Part shown: one piece after another, positions 25,027 through 34,895 of the stretch | How the letters are laid out: every line of letters begins with the position of its first letter | How positions within the stretch are numbered: position 1 is the stretch's first letter | Assembly: GCA_963277665.1 (NCBI GenBank) | Contig: OY728143.1 | Span: 234,103,591-234,167,590, forward strand | Source of the DNA: Viscum album | Taxonomy: Eukaryota; Streptophyta; Magnoliopsida; Santalales; Viscaceae | DNA length: 64,000 nt | Reading direction: 5' to 3' | Notes under the pieces: generated by a model | Database searches by the model: none | Seen by the model: only the letters and a program-made list of their open reading frames with translations | What the model was told of the DNA's origin: nothing | Made by a program: the position numbers and the translations under genes

Positions 25027-25347
25027 CCCACTCAAGCTACCACTTCCTCCTCACTAAAATCCCTTGGAGTTCGTCCAACTTCTGACCTACTCTCTCTAGA
25101 ATCCTCCCAAGGTGCCCCAAGATCCTAATAAGCCTCTCTCAAGCCTCTCTCAATCCTTTGGAAGCACACTTCCAAGTAAGGGTTTTTTTCTTCCTTTCTC
25201 ATTTTTTCCAATTTTCATTAAGTTGTTTTGCCCTTTTAATTTCAATTATAAATGTTGGAGTATGGTTTCGAACCTCCCTAATACTTCCCTCTTTATGTTT
25301 TAATTATGGTAGACCCTTTCTCTCTCATTAAATGCTTCCCATGTACA

Positions 25348-25566
25348 CCCGTTACTATGCCGAAATTCTGAAAGGAACTTCTCTCTCCTCTTTTACATTC
25401 AAGAAATACTTTTGTATCATGAATATAAATTCCATTACAATTGTTGGGACATGTATCTATATGACCTCCTTACTTTCCATTACATGTAAATATGATGAGT
25501 AACCTCTTTAACTCTCATCAACCCTTTTTATGAATTCTTATGTCACGCCGTTACACTGCCGAAATC
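25348..25566 (+). repeat. Paired CpG motifs, G 5' LTR
   Basis: CCGTTAC followed within four bases by TGCCGAAAT occurs twice, starting at 25349 and 25548, 199 bp apart. Both are conserved in the 3' LTR near 33042 and 33242. The first begins about 172 bp after the donor match, the same spacing as in the A/B family, although the motif sequence differs. Confidence 0.55.
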
Positions 25567-25835
25567 GCACCGATTTTCTAAGCCAATGTCATTGTGTAGT
25601 GAATACCATGCCCATTTCTCCATCAAGGGTATTCAACTTTATGAACATTTACATATTGATTTTAAAGTTTCATGTATTAATTCCACATTCTTTTATCGTG
25701 GAATAAATGATCATGTTTTATGAATCCATGTTTTATGATCCATGTGGCACACTTATGCATGAAACGAAATGTTTAAGAAGGGTGCACCCTTATAGCGCTC
25801 CAAGGAATTGGGTAAAGTATAGTATTATGATACGT

Positions 25836-25955
25836 CATGTGAAATGAGTGTTGAATCATGCTAATTCAAGTGCAACGAGTGTTTACTCGTGCTTTATGTG
25901 CAATGAGTATTTACTCATGCTTCATGTGCAATGAGCCTTAGATCATGCTAATTCC
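25836..25955 (+). repeat. Short tandem hairpin repeats in G 5' LTR
   Basis: Four units of about 30 bp contain CAATGAGT or CAACGAGT followed by ACTCATG or ACTCGTG. In the two central units the arms are CGAGT/ACTCG and TGAGT/ACTCA, so a base pair has changed on both sides. A more decayed array lies at 33527-33650 in the other LTR. Confidence 0.55.
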
Positions 25956-26098
25956 ATGTTAAGTGTTGTTTCCACATTTCCACGTTATGATTATCATGAT
26001 TTATCATGACTTTATGCTCAAGTTTATTTTATGCTCTATTGATATGCCTATTTTCTAACATGTTTTGTACTGCTCATGTTATTCCAGGTGTACTCCCT

Positions 26099-26120
26099 TA
26101 CTGGGCTTTATAGCTCACCT
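26099..26120 (+). promoter_or_regulatory. Conserved LTR stem-loop motif in G 5' LTR
   Basis: TACTGGGC, TTTATA, GCTCACC. GGGC pairs with GCTC (one G-U pair). The 3' LTR copy is at 33793-33813. The TACTGGG box resembles a branch point, and pyrimidine-rich CAG sites lie just downstream. Confidence 0.45.
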
Positions 26121-26350
26121 TTTCTTAGGCATGTCCTCAGGTTATCCCATGCAATGCTTAGTATGAGGGAATGTAGTGGTCATGTAAAGGAAGTTTTCAA
26201 TAAAGATATTGTATTTCATGTTTTAAGTTTTTTATGTAATGATCCTAAGCCCCAATGAAACTAAACCTCTTGATCTTCTTTGTTGTATCTAGTGATGTTT
26301 TATGTAATAAATCATGTGCAAGTTTGTAATAAAAGCAGGGTGTTCATAGT

Positions 26351-26362
26351 TGGTATCAGAGA
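26351..26362 (+). other. Primer-binding site, element G
   Basis: TGGTATCAGAGA is complementary to the initiator tRNA-Met 3' end and begins two bases after the LTR end at 26348. Confidence 0.85.
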
Positions 26363-26852
26363 ATAGGTTTAGTTATTTTTGGGATTAAGAAACCCTAGTA
26401 AATCCTTAGATACAAGACTAGGTATAATAAAAACATCCCTAAGTTTTGGTAAGTACTGAGTAAGTGTTTTATCAAAAAAATACATCCCTGTCAAGATACG
26501 AGCAGGTAGAGGCGGCTCTGGCACAAATGTATCCTAGGGGTAAAACCCGAAAACACCACTTTGAGCTAGACGCGAACGAGAACTAGTGCACGAAAATGGG
26601 CCTTGCTTCACTCTTGTTTACGACACTCATGGGGGATATGTTTTGATAAATTCAAAAACTTAGTATGAACCCTTATTAATGGAATTAAAAAATGCCCCTG
26701 TGAATATATGTTAGAAAGTAGATCATGAAAATCCTAGATTAAAGCCTATAGACTCACGAGTTAAGGAAATAAAAGCTTATTTATAAGTCATCAACTTTTG
26801 TCTTTGGATTACCCTTTATGTGTTACCCCTAACTTTTCTTATATTCTAGCCA

Positions 26853-27851
26853 ATGGCCGGTAATAGGAGGACTCGGGATAACAACCGTTGTGAAAAGCAG
26901 TGTGATGACTGTACTAATGAGATGCCCAATCCAATGAGAGCGGGAATCACAAACTTTTTCACGCTTCTCTCTCATCTAACTCAAGTTTTGAATAGAAACA
27001 CGGGTAAAGAGGAACGTTCAACCCCTCCTAAGAAAGAACAAGTCGCTATCGAGATCTTCATGAGAAAAAGGCCTCCTACTTTTAGTGGATCATCCGATCC
27101 CACGATCGCTGAACAATGGATAAACTCCATTGAAAAGATATTCTCCATCCTCCAATGTTCTGAACAAGAGAAGGTTCTCCTGGTGGCTTATCGTATGGAG
27201 GGTGAAGCTGATCAATGGTAGACATTGATCAAAAATAAGAAGCCTGAGGAGGAGATCGAGGCATTGGAATGGAAGGATTTTCAGAAGATTTTTTTCTATA
27301 AATATTTTCCACGCACCATCCGGCTTAAGATGGAAAGGGAATTCCTTTCCCTCAAGCAAAAAGATGAAGAATCTGTTAGAGCGTACAAGGAAAACTTCAC
27401 AGGGCTTGCACGATACGATTCCGACTTTGTCATTACCCCCGAATGCAAAGTTGACCGCTTCTTTGGTGGGCTGAAGCCTAGCATGCGGAAAGCATTAACG
27501 ATCCGTGACTTCGACAGCTATGAGGAAATTGTCCGATGTGCCCTGAAGGTTGAAATGGAGATCGGGGAATCACAGGGGTATCATGGGGACAAGAATTGTA
27601 AGGTGGAATTCAATGCTGGTGGTCCGATGGATAAATCCAATGGTACTAAGAAGATCCAGCACCCCACTTTCCAAAAGTGCGGAAATAAGCACCCTGAAAA
27701 TTTCATTAAGGGGACGAGAAAATACTTCAGGTGTGGAAGAGAAGGGAACCTAACTGTTAACTGTCGACAAGAAAGACCCACAACTGCGACAGAGGATTGG
27801 AATGCTCCGTTCGAACCTCAACACATTGTTCAATGCTACAAATGTAAATAA
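26853..27851 (+). pseudogene. Element G Gag
   Basis: Gag runs for about 333 codons with a stop at 27219, where the conserved second Trp of the QWW motif is expected. Visible blocks are RKRPPTFSGSSDP, AEQWINSIEKIF, VAYRMEGEADQW, then PRTIRLKMEREFLSLKQ, VRAYKENFTGLARY, and FFGGLKPSMRKAL. Two CCHC-like clusters follow (FRCGREGNLTVNC, one Cys replaced by Phe-Arg context, and CYKCK broken by the stop at 27849, then SHFSNQC). Gag would assemble particles and bind element RNA through the knuckles. Confidence 0.85.
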
Positions 27852-28328
27852 ATGAGTCATTTTTCAAATCAGTGTCCTAATCCAAGGGTTTTCGGAGATA
27901 ACCAACAACTTCCAAGGCAGCAAGGAATAGATTTTGCCATCACTTCTGCCGAAGTGAACCCCGAAAATGAAGTGGTGATAGGTACGCTAGTTATTCATTC
28001 AAGAATAGCGAACATACTTTTTGATTCAGGTTCTAGGCATTCTTTTATATCTCAAATGTTTATTAGAACAATCCCAGCACCACCACAAATCATGGAGGTG
28101 AAGATGTCGGTGAGTATGGAAAATGGAGAAATCATTGCATCCCATGAGTATAAGTCTTCCCCTATTATAATCTATGGATTTAATTTCCCGGAGAACCTCT
28201 TCATACTCCCTCTGGTAGAATTTGATGCAATTCTTGGCATGGATTGGATTTACTTATATAGAGCCAACATAAATTGTCAGGAGAGGGAAATTATACTCAA
28301 TATGGAGAATCGAACCCCGATTCTTTAA
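27852..28328 (+). pseudogene. Element G aspartic protease
   Basis: The frame reads DFAITSAEVNPENEVVIGT, then ILFDSGSRHSFIS with an intact D-S-G active site, then ENGEIIASHEYKS, and FDAILGMDWIY at the end. All expected Ty3/gypsy protease landmarks are present and in order. It is preceded by the last knuckle and followed by a spacer with two stops before RT. The catalytic residues survive even though the polyprotein cannot be made. Confidence 0.88.
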
Positions 28329-28415
28329 AAGTGTTAGGAGGAAGATGAATCTCCTTTAGCTCCATCATATCAAGCATGGATACTACTGCCTTATGAGCAC
28401 GCGTATCTGGCTCAG

Positions 28416-29306
28416 ATGATTGAGTCCAAGGAAGAAGCCATCCTTGAAGAAATGCCTTTTGTGAGGGAATTCACTGAAGTGTTTCCTGAGGAACTGCCTG
28501 GTCTTCCTCCAAGAAGAGATGTTGAGTTCTCAATTGAACTTATACCTGGGGAGCTACCATTATCCAAGAATCCATTTAGAATGGATGTTGTACAGATTGA
28601 AGAGCTGAAGAAACAACTACAGAAGTATCTGGATAAAGGGTTTATACGCCGAAGTGCTTCACCATGGGGTGCACCAGTCCTCTTCGTCAAGAAGAAGGAC
28701 GGGTCAATGCGACTTTGCATAGATTATCGCGAACTTAACAAAATCACAATAAAGAACAAGTATCCTCTCCCAAGAATCGATGACTTGTTTGATCAGCTGT
28801 GTGGAGCACAATACTTCTCCAAGTTGGATTTGCAGTCGGGATATTATCAAGTAAGGGTGAATAAGGAAGATGTCCCCAAGACTGCTTTTCGTACAAGGTA
28901 CGGGCATTATGAATTCATATTAATGCCTTTCGGACTCACCAATGCTCCAGAAATATTCATGGACTTGATGAATAGAGTCTTTATAGATTACCTTGACAAA
29001 TTTGTGGTAGTATTTATAGATGATATTCTAATATACTCCAAAACCAAGGAGGATCATGAGGAGCATTTAAAAACTGTACTAGAGACTTTGCGCAAGGAGA
29101 ATCTCCATGAAAAGTATAGCAAGTGTGAGTTCTGGTTGAAGGAGGTCTCATTCTTGGGCCATATCATAACAAGTAATGGGATATCTGTGGACCCCTCCAA
29201 AACAGAAGCAATTGAGGGATGGCCGAGGCCAACATCGGTAACGGATATCCGTAGCTTCTTGGGATTAGCTGGATATTATCGACGATTTATGAGGAATTTC
29301 TCATGA
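28416..29306 (+). pseudogene. Element G reverse transcriptase
   Basis: This is a 296-codon stretch without stops. It holds [39 protein letters not shown], then [34 protein letters not shown], and [15 protein letters not shown]. The catalytic box is [27 protein letters not shown] and [13 protein letters not shown] close the domain before TGA 29304. It copies element RNA into DNA from the tRNA-Met primer. Every RT motif is intact, making this the best-preserved enzyme in the window. Confidence 0.93.
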
Positions 29307-29375
29307 TTGTCCAACCCTCTTACCAAGATAACTCAAAATGGAGTAAAGTTTTCTTGGAGTGATGAATGCGAATAA

Positions 29376-29738
29376 ATCTTCAAGGAGTTTAAAAGGAGGC
29401 TTATCACTACGCCCGTGCTCACTTTAACCACAAGTGGGGAACCTTTTGTGGTATTAAGTGATGCTACGAAGAAGGGATTAGGCTATGTGCTGATGCATAA
29501 TGATAAAGTTATATCCTATGCCTCAAGGAAGTTGACAATCCATGAGCGAAACTATCCAACGCATGATCTGGAGTTGGCGGCAGTGATATTTGCCTTGAAA
29601 ATCTTGTGGCATTATATCTATGGAAAGAAATGTGAAATATATACTGACCACAAGAGTCTAAAATATATATTCACACAAAAAGAGATTAATATGCGCCATA
29701 GAAGATGGATAGATCTCATCAAGGATTATGACTGTTAA
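29376..29738 (+). pseudogene. Element G RNase H
   Basis: Conserved segments are [15 protein letters not shown] (first catalytic Asp), then [20 protein letters not shown] and [20 protein letters not shown] (later catalytic Asp). [12 protein letters not shown] precedes TAA 29736. In B the same region reads [10 protein letters not shown]. It removes RNA from RNA-DNA hybrids during replication. Confidence 0.9.
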
Positions 29739-29903
29739 ATACATTACCACCCTGGGAAAGCGAACAAGGTGGCAGATGCCCTAAGTAGAAAGGATCCATC
29801 AATTCTATCAATGATGAGAATTGAGAAGGATCAAATCTTCTTAGACTTGATGAAGATGGACATGGGAATCATAGAGAAAGGAACATCATCAATCCTTTAA
29901 CAA

Positions 29904-31310
29904 ATGATTTCTCAACCGTCTCTTTTGGAAAAGTTAAAGGATGCTCAAAAGGATGATGTGAGAATTCATGAAAAAGTGGAAGCTATAAAAAAGAGGAAAT
30001 CCTCAGAGTTTAATGTTAATGAAGAAGGTATTGTGCGGTTTGGGAAAAGACTATGTGTTCCATCATGTCCAGAACTGAAGAAGGAAATTTTGGATGATGC
30101 ACATAGTTCAAATTTCTCTATTCACCCAGGGAGCACAAAGATGTATCGAGATCTCCGAGAAATTTTTTGGTGGGATAATATGAAGAAGGAGATCGCTGAA
30201 TATACATCAAAGTGCCTGGTGTGTCAGAAAGTGAAGGCAGAGAGGCAGAAGTCTAAGGGGATGATGCAACCATTGCCAATACCAGAATGGAAATGGGAGA
30301 ACATCACCATGGACTTTGTCACCGGACTTCCGAGGACATCCAAAGGCAACAATGTAATCTGGGTTGTTGTGGATCGTCTTACAAAGACTGCACACTTCAT
30401 TGCTATTTAGGAGGATTTATCTTTAGATCAACTGGAACAGATATATATCAGGGAAGTGGTAACGTTTCATGGAGTAACACTATCTATTGTGTTTGACCAA
30501 GATCCAATATTCACCTCTATGTTTTTTAAGAGTCTTCAACATGATCTGAATATTGAACTGAACTTCAGTACAACCTATCATCCTCAAAATGATGTCCAAT
30601 CCGAGTGGACTATCCAAACACTTGAGGATATGTTGAGAGCATGATCAATGGACATTAAAGGAGGATGGTATCAACATCTTCCTCTTGTTGAGTTCTCTTC
30701 TAATAACAGTTTCCACTCGAGCATCCAAATGAAACCATATGAAGCCCTGCATGGGAAAAGTTGTAGAACTCCGACTTGTTGGGATGAGGTCGGTGAACAT
30801 AAGCTTCTTGGACCAGAAATGGTCGAGGAAATGGTGGAGAAGGTAAAAAATATTCAGTAGCATATCAAAGAAGCTCAGAGTCGACAGAAGAGTTATGAAG
30901 ATAATCATCGACGAGACCTTGAGTTTAAAGTTGGAGACATGGTTTTTTTACACATATCTCCGTGGAAGAAGGTCATGAGGTTTGAAAAGAAAGGTAATTT
31001 AAGTCCAAGGTACATCGGCCCCTTCGAGATACTTAATCGTGTCAGGGATGTGGCCTATCAACTAGCACTTCCACCTACTATGTCCAAAGTACATGATGTC
31101 TTTCATGTATACCTCTTAAGAAAATACATACCGGACGCTTAACATGTACTCTCTTTTGAGGTGGTTCAATTCAAAGATGATCTTTCTTATGAGGAGCAAC
31201 CAGTGAAGATCTTAGATCGTAGAGAAAAAGTTCTACGAAATAAGACAATTCCCCTCGTCAAGGTGTTGTGGAGAAACCAAAAGTTTGAAGAAGTAACTTG
31301 GGAATCATAG
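29904..31310 (+). pseudogene. Element G integrase and chromodomain
   Basis: The HHCC zinc-binding domain is intact (HSSNFSIHPG ... CLVCQKVKAERQ). Catalytic blocks: ITMDFV (first Asp), IVFDQDPIFTS (second Asp, usual context VSDRD) and QSEWTIQTLE (Glu). FSSNNSFHSSIQMKPYEALH follows, then LSPRYIGPFEIL and VHDVFHVYLLRKYIPD. The chromodomain-like tail reads VKILDRREKVL, LVKVLWRNQKFEEVTWES, then YPHLF. Stops at 30408, 30642, 30858, 31140 and 31308 disrupt it. It would insert the DNA, with the tail steering it to chromatin. Confidence 0.9.
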
Positions 31311-31381
31311 GATATGATTAAGCTGAGTTACCCACATTTGTTTAGTGTGGGAAAAGGAAAAATTCGAGGGCGAAATTTCTT

Positions 31382-31394
31382 AAGGGGGGAATAT
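31382..31394 (+). other. Polypurine tract, element G
   Basis: AAGGGGGGAATAT lies immediately before the 3' LTR TG at 31395 and would prime plus-strand DNA synthesis. The tract is inside the gag-pol reading frame. Confidence 0.8.
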
Positions 31395-34043
31395 TGTAAC
31401 GACCCAAAGTTTCATTAATGGAAAATCCCTCTTGATCCAGTTAAATGTCTCTTTATGAAAAATATTTTTATAGGATGTCAACTTCTTTGGTTTTATGTTA
31501 ATAATTTTGAACATTGCTAATATAGCCGTTGAACAGTAATCACATGATTAGTATAAATATAGGACTTTAAAAATCCAATTTACTCAGACAAAGGAAGCGA
31601 TGAACTCATCCAGTAGAATTGCCCCATACGAAGCCCATTTGTCAGAGCACAGAAAATAGGTGGCGTCTTGGGGCTTCACCATTGACCAAGCCCAAGCTGA
31701 GCTTTATCATGTCAAGCTCGAATGTGACCGTCTATGGGAAAATTGGAAGTTGATTGAAATTACCACTCGAGCGATGTTATCCGAGCCACCCCAAGAGTCT
31801 GTCACCATCGCACACCTTACCCTTAGGTCTTATGCGGCTATTTTAAGGGGTTATGTAACAAATAATTAGTACTATGTTCATGTACATTATTTTTTTATAT
31901 AATAATGAATATAATTTCTAGTCATTTTTGATACATTGTAAATAGTTTTTAAAGTACAAATGGTGTTTTTAGTTATTATTTAATTAAGAAATATATTTTA
32001 TTAAATTAAGGGATTTTTGAATTAAATAATATTTTAATAAAATAAAAATAAAAATATTAAATTATTTTTTATTAAATATAAATGATCTTATAATTTTATG
32101 AATGCAATTAAAATTTTTATTAAGGTTTGAAATCCATTTCTGTCAAAACCCGTGAATTTTCTATAAATGTCGGTTTTTATTTTAAAAGTAAAAATTAACA
32201 TATTTAAAAAATTATTTAGATAAAATAAATGTTATTTTTTGAATCAGGACATCGAAATTATCCAACGGTGAATTTTTCATAATTTTCTGAGACAGTCAAA
32301 TTTTTGGGTAAGAATTAAACACCGCTTAAATATATAATGTGTTTTCTAACATCATAATGACCCAATGGTGATGTAATAAAATACTATAATCCTTATGTTC
32401 AGCCAATATATGTTTTACCATTAAAATAATATGATTTTGGGTTTGTTTGACTTACTTTTCAAAGCATTAATGGACCCCTCAAGACTTATTCAACACCTTG
32501 CCTTTTTAAATTAATTTCCATGGGAGTATGACTCACCTCCACATAAGAAACCCTAATATTTTATGAAGTTAGGACTTTGGCCTTATAAAATATTGATTTC
32601 CTCTTCCCTTTTACAAAAACCATGGGCAAAAACCATGGGATGGTTTGTGGTGTGGATTAATTTAATGTAAGGGGACCCAAACCTAAATAATAAAGAATTC
32701 CCTCACCTTTCCTATATAAAACCACTCAAGCTCCCACTTCCTCCTCACTAAAATCCCTTGTAGTTCTTCCAAACTTTTCCCTACTCTCTCTAGAATCCTC
32801 CAAAGGTTCCCCAAGATCCCAAGAATCCTCTATCAAGCCTCTCTCAATCCTTTGGAAGCACACTTCCATGTAAGGGTTTTTTCTTCCTTTCTCATTTTTG
32901 TCCAATTTTATTTAAGTTGTTTTGCCCTTTTAATTTCAATTATAAATGTTGGGTTATGGTTTATAACCTCCCTAATACTTCCCTCTTTATGTTTCAATGA
33001 TGGGAGAACATTTATCTCTCATTAAATTCCTCCCATGTACACCCGTTACTATGCTGAAATTTCAAAAGGAACTTCTCTCTCCTCTTTTACATTCAAGAAA
33101 TACTTTTGTATCATGAATCTAAATTCCATTACAATTGTTGGGACATGTATCTATATGAACTACATACTGTCCATTACATGTAAATATGATGAGGAGCCTC
33201 TTTATCTCTCATAAACCCTTTTTATGAATTCTTATGTCACGCCGTTACGCTGCCGAAATCGCACCGATTTTCTAAGCCAATGTCATTGTGTAGTGAATAC
33301 CATGCCCATTTCTCCATCAAGGGTATTCAAATTTATGCACATTTACATATTGATTTTAAAGTTTCATGTATCAATTCCACATTCCTTTATCGTTGAATAA
33401 ATTATTATGTTTTATGAATCAATGTTTTATGATCCATGTGGCACACTTATGCATGAAATGAAATGTTTAAGAAGGGTGAGCCCTTATAGCGCTCCAATGC
33501 ATTGGGTAAAGTATAGTATCATGATACGTCATGTGCAATTAGTGTTGACTCATGATAATTCAAGTTCAATTAGGGTTTACTCGTGCTTTATGTGAAATGA
33601 GGATTTACTCATGCTCCATGTGCAATGAACCTTGGCTCATGCTAATTCCATGTTAAGTGTTGTTGCCATATTTCCACGTTATGATTATCATGATTTATCA
33701 GGCCTTTATGATAAAGTTTAATTTATGATATATTGATATGCCTATTGTCTAACATGTGTTTTACTCCTCATGTTATTCCATGTGTACTCCCTTACTGGGC
33801 TTTATAGCTCACCCTTTTCTTATGCATGTCCTCAGGTTATCCCATGCAATGCTAAGTACGAGGGAATGTAGTGGTCATGTAAAGGAAGTTTTAAATAAAG
33901 ATGTTGTATTTCATGTTTTATGTTTTTTATGTAAGGATCCTAAGCCCAAAAGACACTAAACCTCTTGATCTTCTTTGTTGTATCAAGTGAAGTTTTATGT
34001 AATAAATCATGTGTAAGTTTGTGATAAAAGCAGGGTTGTCATA
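31395..34043 (+). repeat. Element G 3' LTR
   Basis: The LTR is 2649 bp, starting TGTAACGACCC and ending GGGTTGTCATA. It carries the same internal landmarks as the 5' LTR: open frame 31600-31869, TATA 32713-32720, paired CpG motifs near 33042 and 33242, hairpin array and stem-loop at 33793. Confidence 0.92.
31600..31869 (+). pseudogene. LTR-encoded 89-codon open frame, 3' copy
   Basis: From ATG 31600 to TAG 31869 this copy has exactly the length of the 5' copy, with a single internal stop (TAG, codon 20). Hand alignment shows 21 nucleotide differences in 270 positions and no indel. All but one difference change the amino acid or a stop, so there has been no purifying selection since insertion. 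Preserved blocks are DQAQAEL, DRLWE, KLIEITTRAMLSEP and QESVTIAHLTLRSYAAILRG. The C-terminal half is almost unchanged while the first 32 codons carry most differences. Function unknown. Confidence 0.55.
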
Positions 34044-34551
34044 TGATAATAAACAAGTTATGATACTACCTCAGATGGAGAGGAATGACTATTGTTCTGA
34101 GGTTATTATTATAGAATTATTTCATTTGAGTGTTTTATAAACAGTATACTAGTTACATGAATTATGAAGATAAATAAGGATTGTACTGAAGTACTTTTTT
34201 ATTGAGGATTTGAGATTATATGGTTCTAGGAAAAGTGACTTAATATTAAGATACACTTTTTGGAAAATGCATGGATGAAAGAAAGGTAATCCTTAATATG
34301 GTCCTGATAATGAGGTAGTGATTTTGGAATAAGAGATGGTTGATTTTGTTAATTTAGGATGTTGTGTGTTGTAAAAGAATACATGATGAAGGCGTTCACA
34401 TATTATTACCTGAAAAAAAGGATCCTCATTATGTTTAACTTCCTTATATATTATGGACTGAAAGTTTGGATATAAGTATTTTGAATAATTCTAAAGGCTG
34501 GAATGGATTAAGTTTGAAATTGGATACTATTGTTAAGATTATTTTTGGATT

Positions 34552-34674
34552 TCCATAAAAAGGAAAACCCGGAGGATGGGTGGCAACCCGTCGCATCCGG
34601 CAAGGCCGTGTGACTTGAACCCGCAACCGAAGGGAGACAAAGGTGTATCACCTATCACCGACCCACCTGATTTC
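34552..34674 (-). mobile_element. tRNA-derived SINE
   Basis: On the minus strand the head contains an A-box-like GGTGGGTCGGTGATAGG (about 34651-34667) and a clear B box GGTTCAAGTCA (34611-34621), the internal RNA polymerase III promoter order and spacing of a tRNA-derived SINE. The body is GC-rich against an AT-rich background. Identical 7-bp flanks TTGGATT (34545-34551 and 34675-34681) look like the target-site duplication. The body is about 123 bp with an A/T-rich tail. SINE family unknown to me. Confidence 0.65.
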
Positions 34675-34848
34675 TTGGATTGAATAATGTTGTTTTTTAA
34701 AGGTTATGGTAGATAAATTATAGATTCATTTTTTTGAACCCTAAACGAATAGGATAAATAAAATATTTTTTTTGTTCTATTATCTTTTAGAGTGAAAGAT
34801 GAGTTAGTGGTAGAAATTAGTTGAAGGATGAAACTCTAGTTGTCAAGT

Positions 34849-34895
34849 ATATATATATATATATATACATAAATACATATATATATATATATATT
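34849..34895. repeat. AT dinucleotide microsatellite
   Basis: Two AT runs of about 19-20 bp are separated by CATAAATACAT. This is a simple-sequence repeat in the internal region of A. Confidence 0.9.

Larger units (their letters stand above)
23698..26348 (+). repeat. Element G 5' LTR
   Basis: The LTR is 2651 bp. It holds an 89-codon open frame in its U3 part (23904-24173), a TATA box (25019), a splice-donor match (GT at 25176), paired CCGTTAC-TGCCGAAAT motifs (25348 and 25547), an array of about 30-bp hairpin repeats (25836-25955), an acceptor match (26087) and the conserved stem-loop (26099-26120). Confidence 0.92.
26853..31418 (+). pseudogene. Element G gag-pol, one frame with 13 stops
   Basis: The frame starts at ATG 26853 (MAGNRRTRDN) and stays in the same phase to TAA 31418. 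Stops: 27219, 27849, 28326, 28335, 29304, 29373, 29736, 29898, 30408, 30642, 30858, 31140 and 31308. No frameshift was found. Domain order: Gag core (PPTFSGSSDPTIAEQW), CCHC knuckles (27720-27880), protease (FDSGSRHSFIS near 28020, GMDWI near 28240), RT (28560-29200, FIDDILIYS), RNase H (about 29430-29720), integrase (30090-31140) and chromodomain (31190-31310). The last codons cross the polypurine tract and run about 24 bp into the 3' LTR. Most stops can be explained by a single C-to-T or G-to-A change from the residue expected at that place. Confidence 0.92.
23698..34043 (+). mobile_element. Element G: full-length Ty3/gypsy chromovirus
   Basis: G is 10,346 bp, with LTRs of 2651 and 2649 bp, a primer site, a single gag-pol frame and a polypurine tract. 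It starts TGCAACGACCC (5') or TGTAACGACCC (3') and ends in TCATA. The flanks GGATA (23693-23697) and TGATA (34044-34048) match at 4 of 5 positions and are the presumed target duplication. It sits in the gag zinc-knuckle/protease boundary of A. Its LTRs are not alignable to A/B LTRs over their length, so it is a separate family. Confidence 0.93.

Noticed and set aside
27090..27359. Minus-strand open frames over G gag and RT (also 28412-28720 and 43782-44090)
   Set aside because: These are shadows of the sense gag-pol frame; they carry no domain of their own.
34611..34621. Functional tRNA gene
   Set aside because: Only A- and B-box-like segments are present and no cloverleaf can be formed across acceptor and anticodon arms. 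The flanking duplication points to a SINE.
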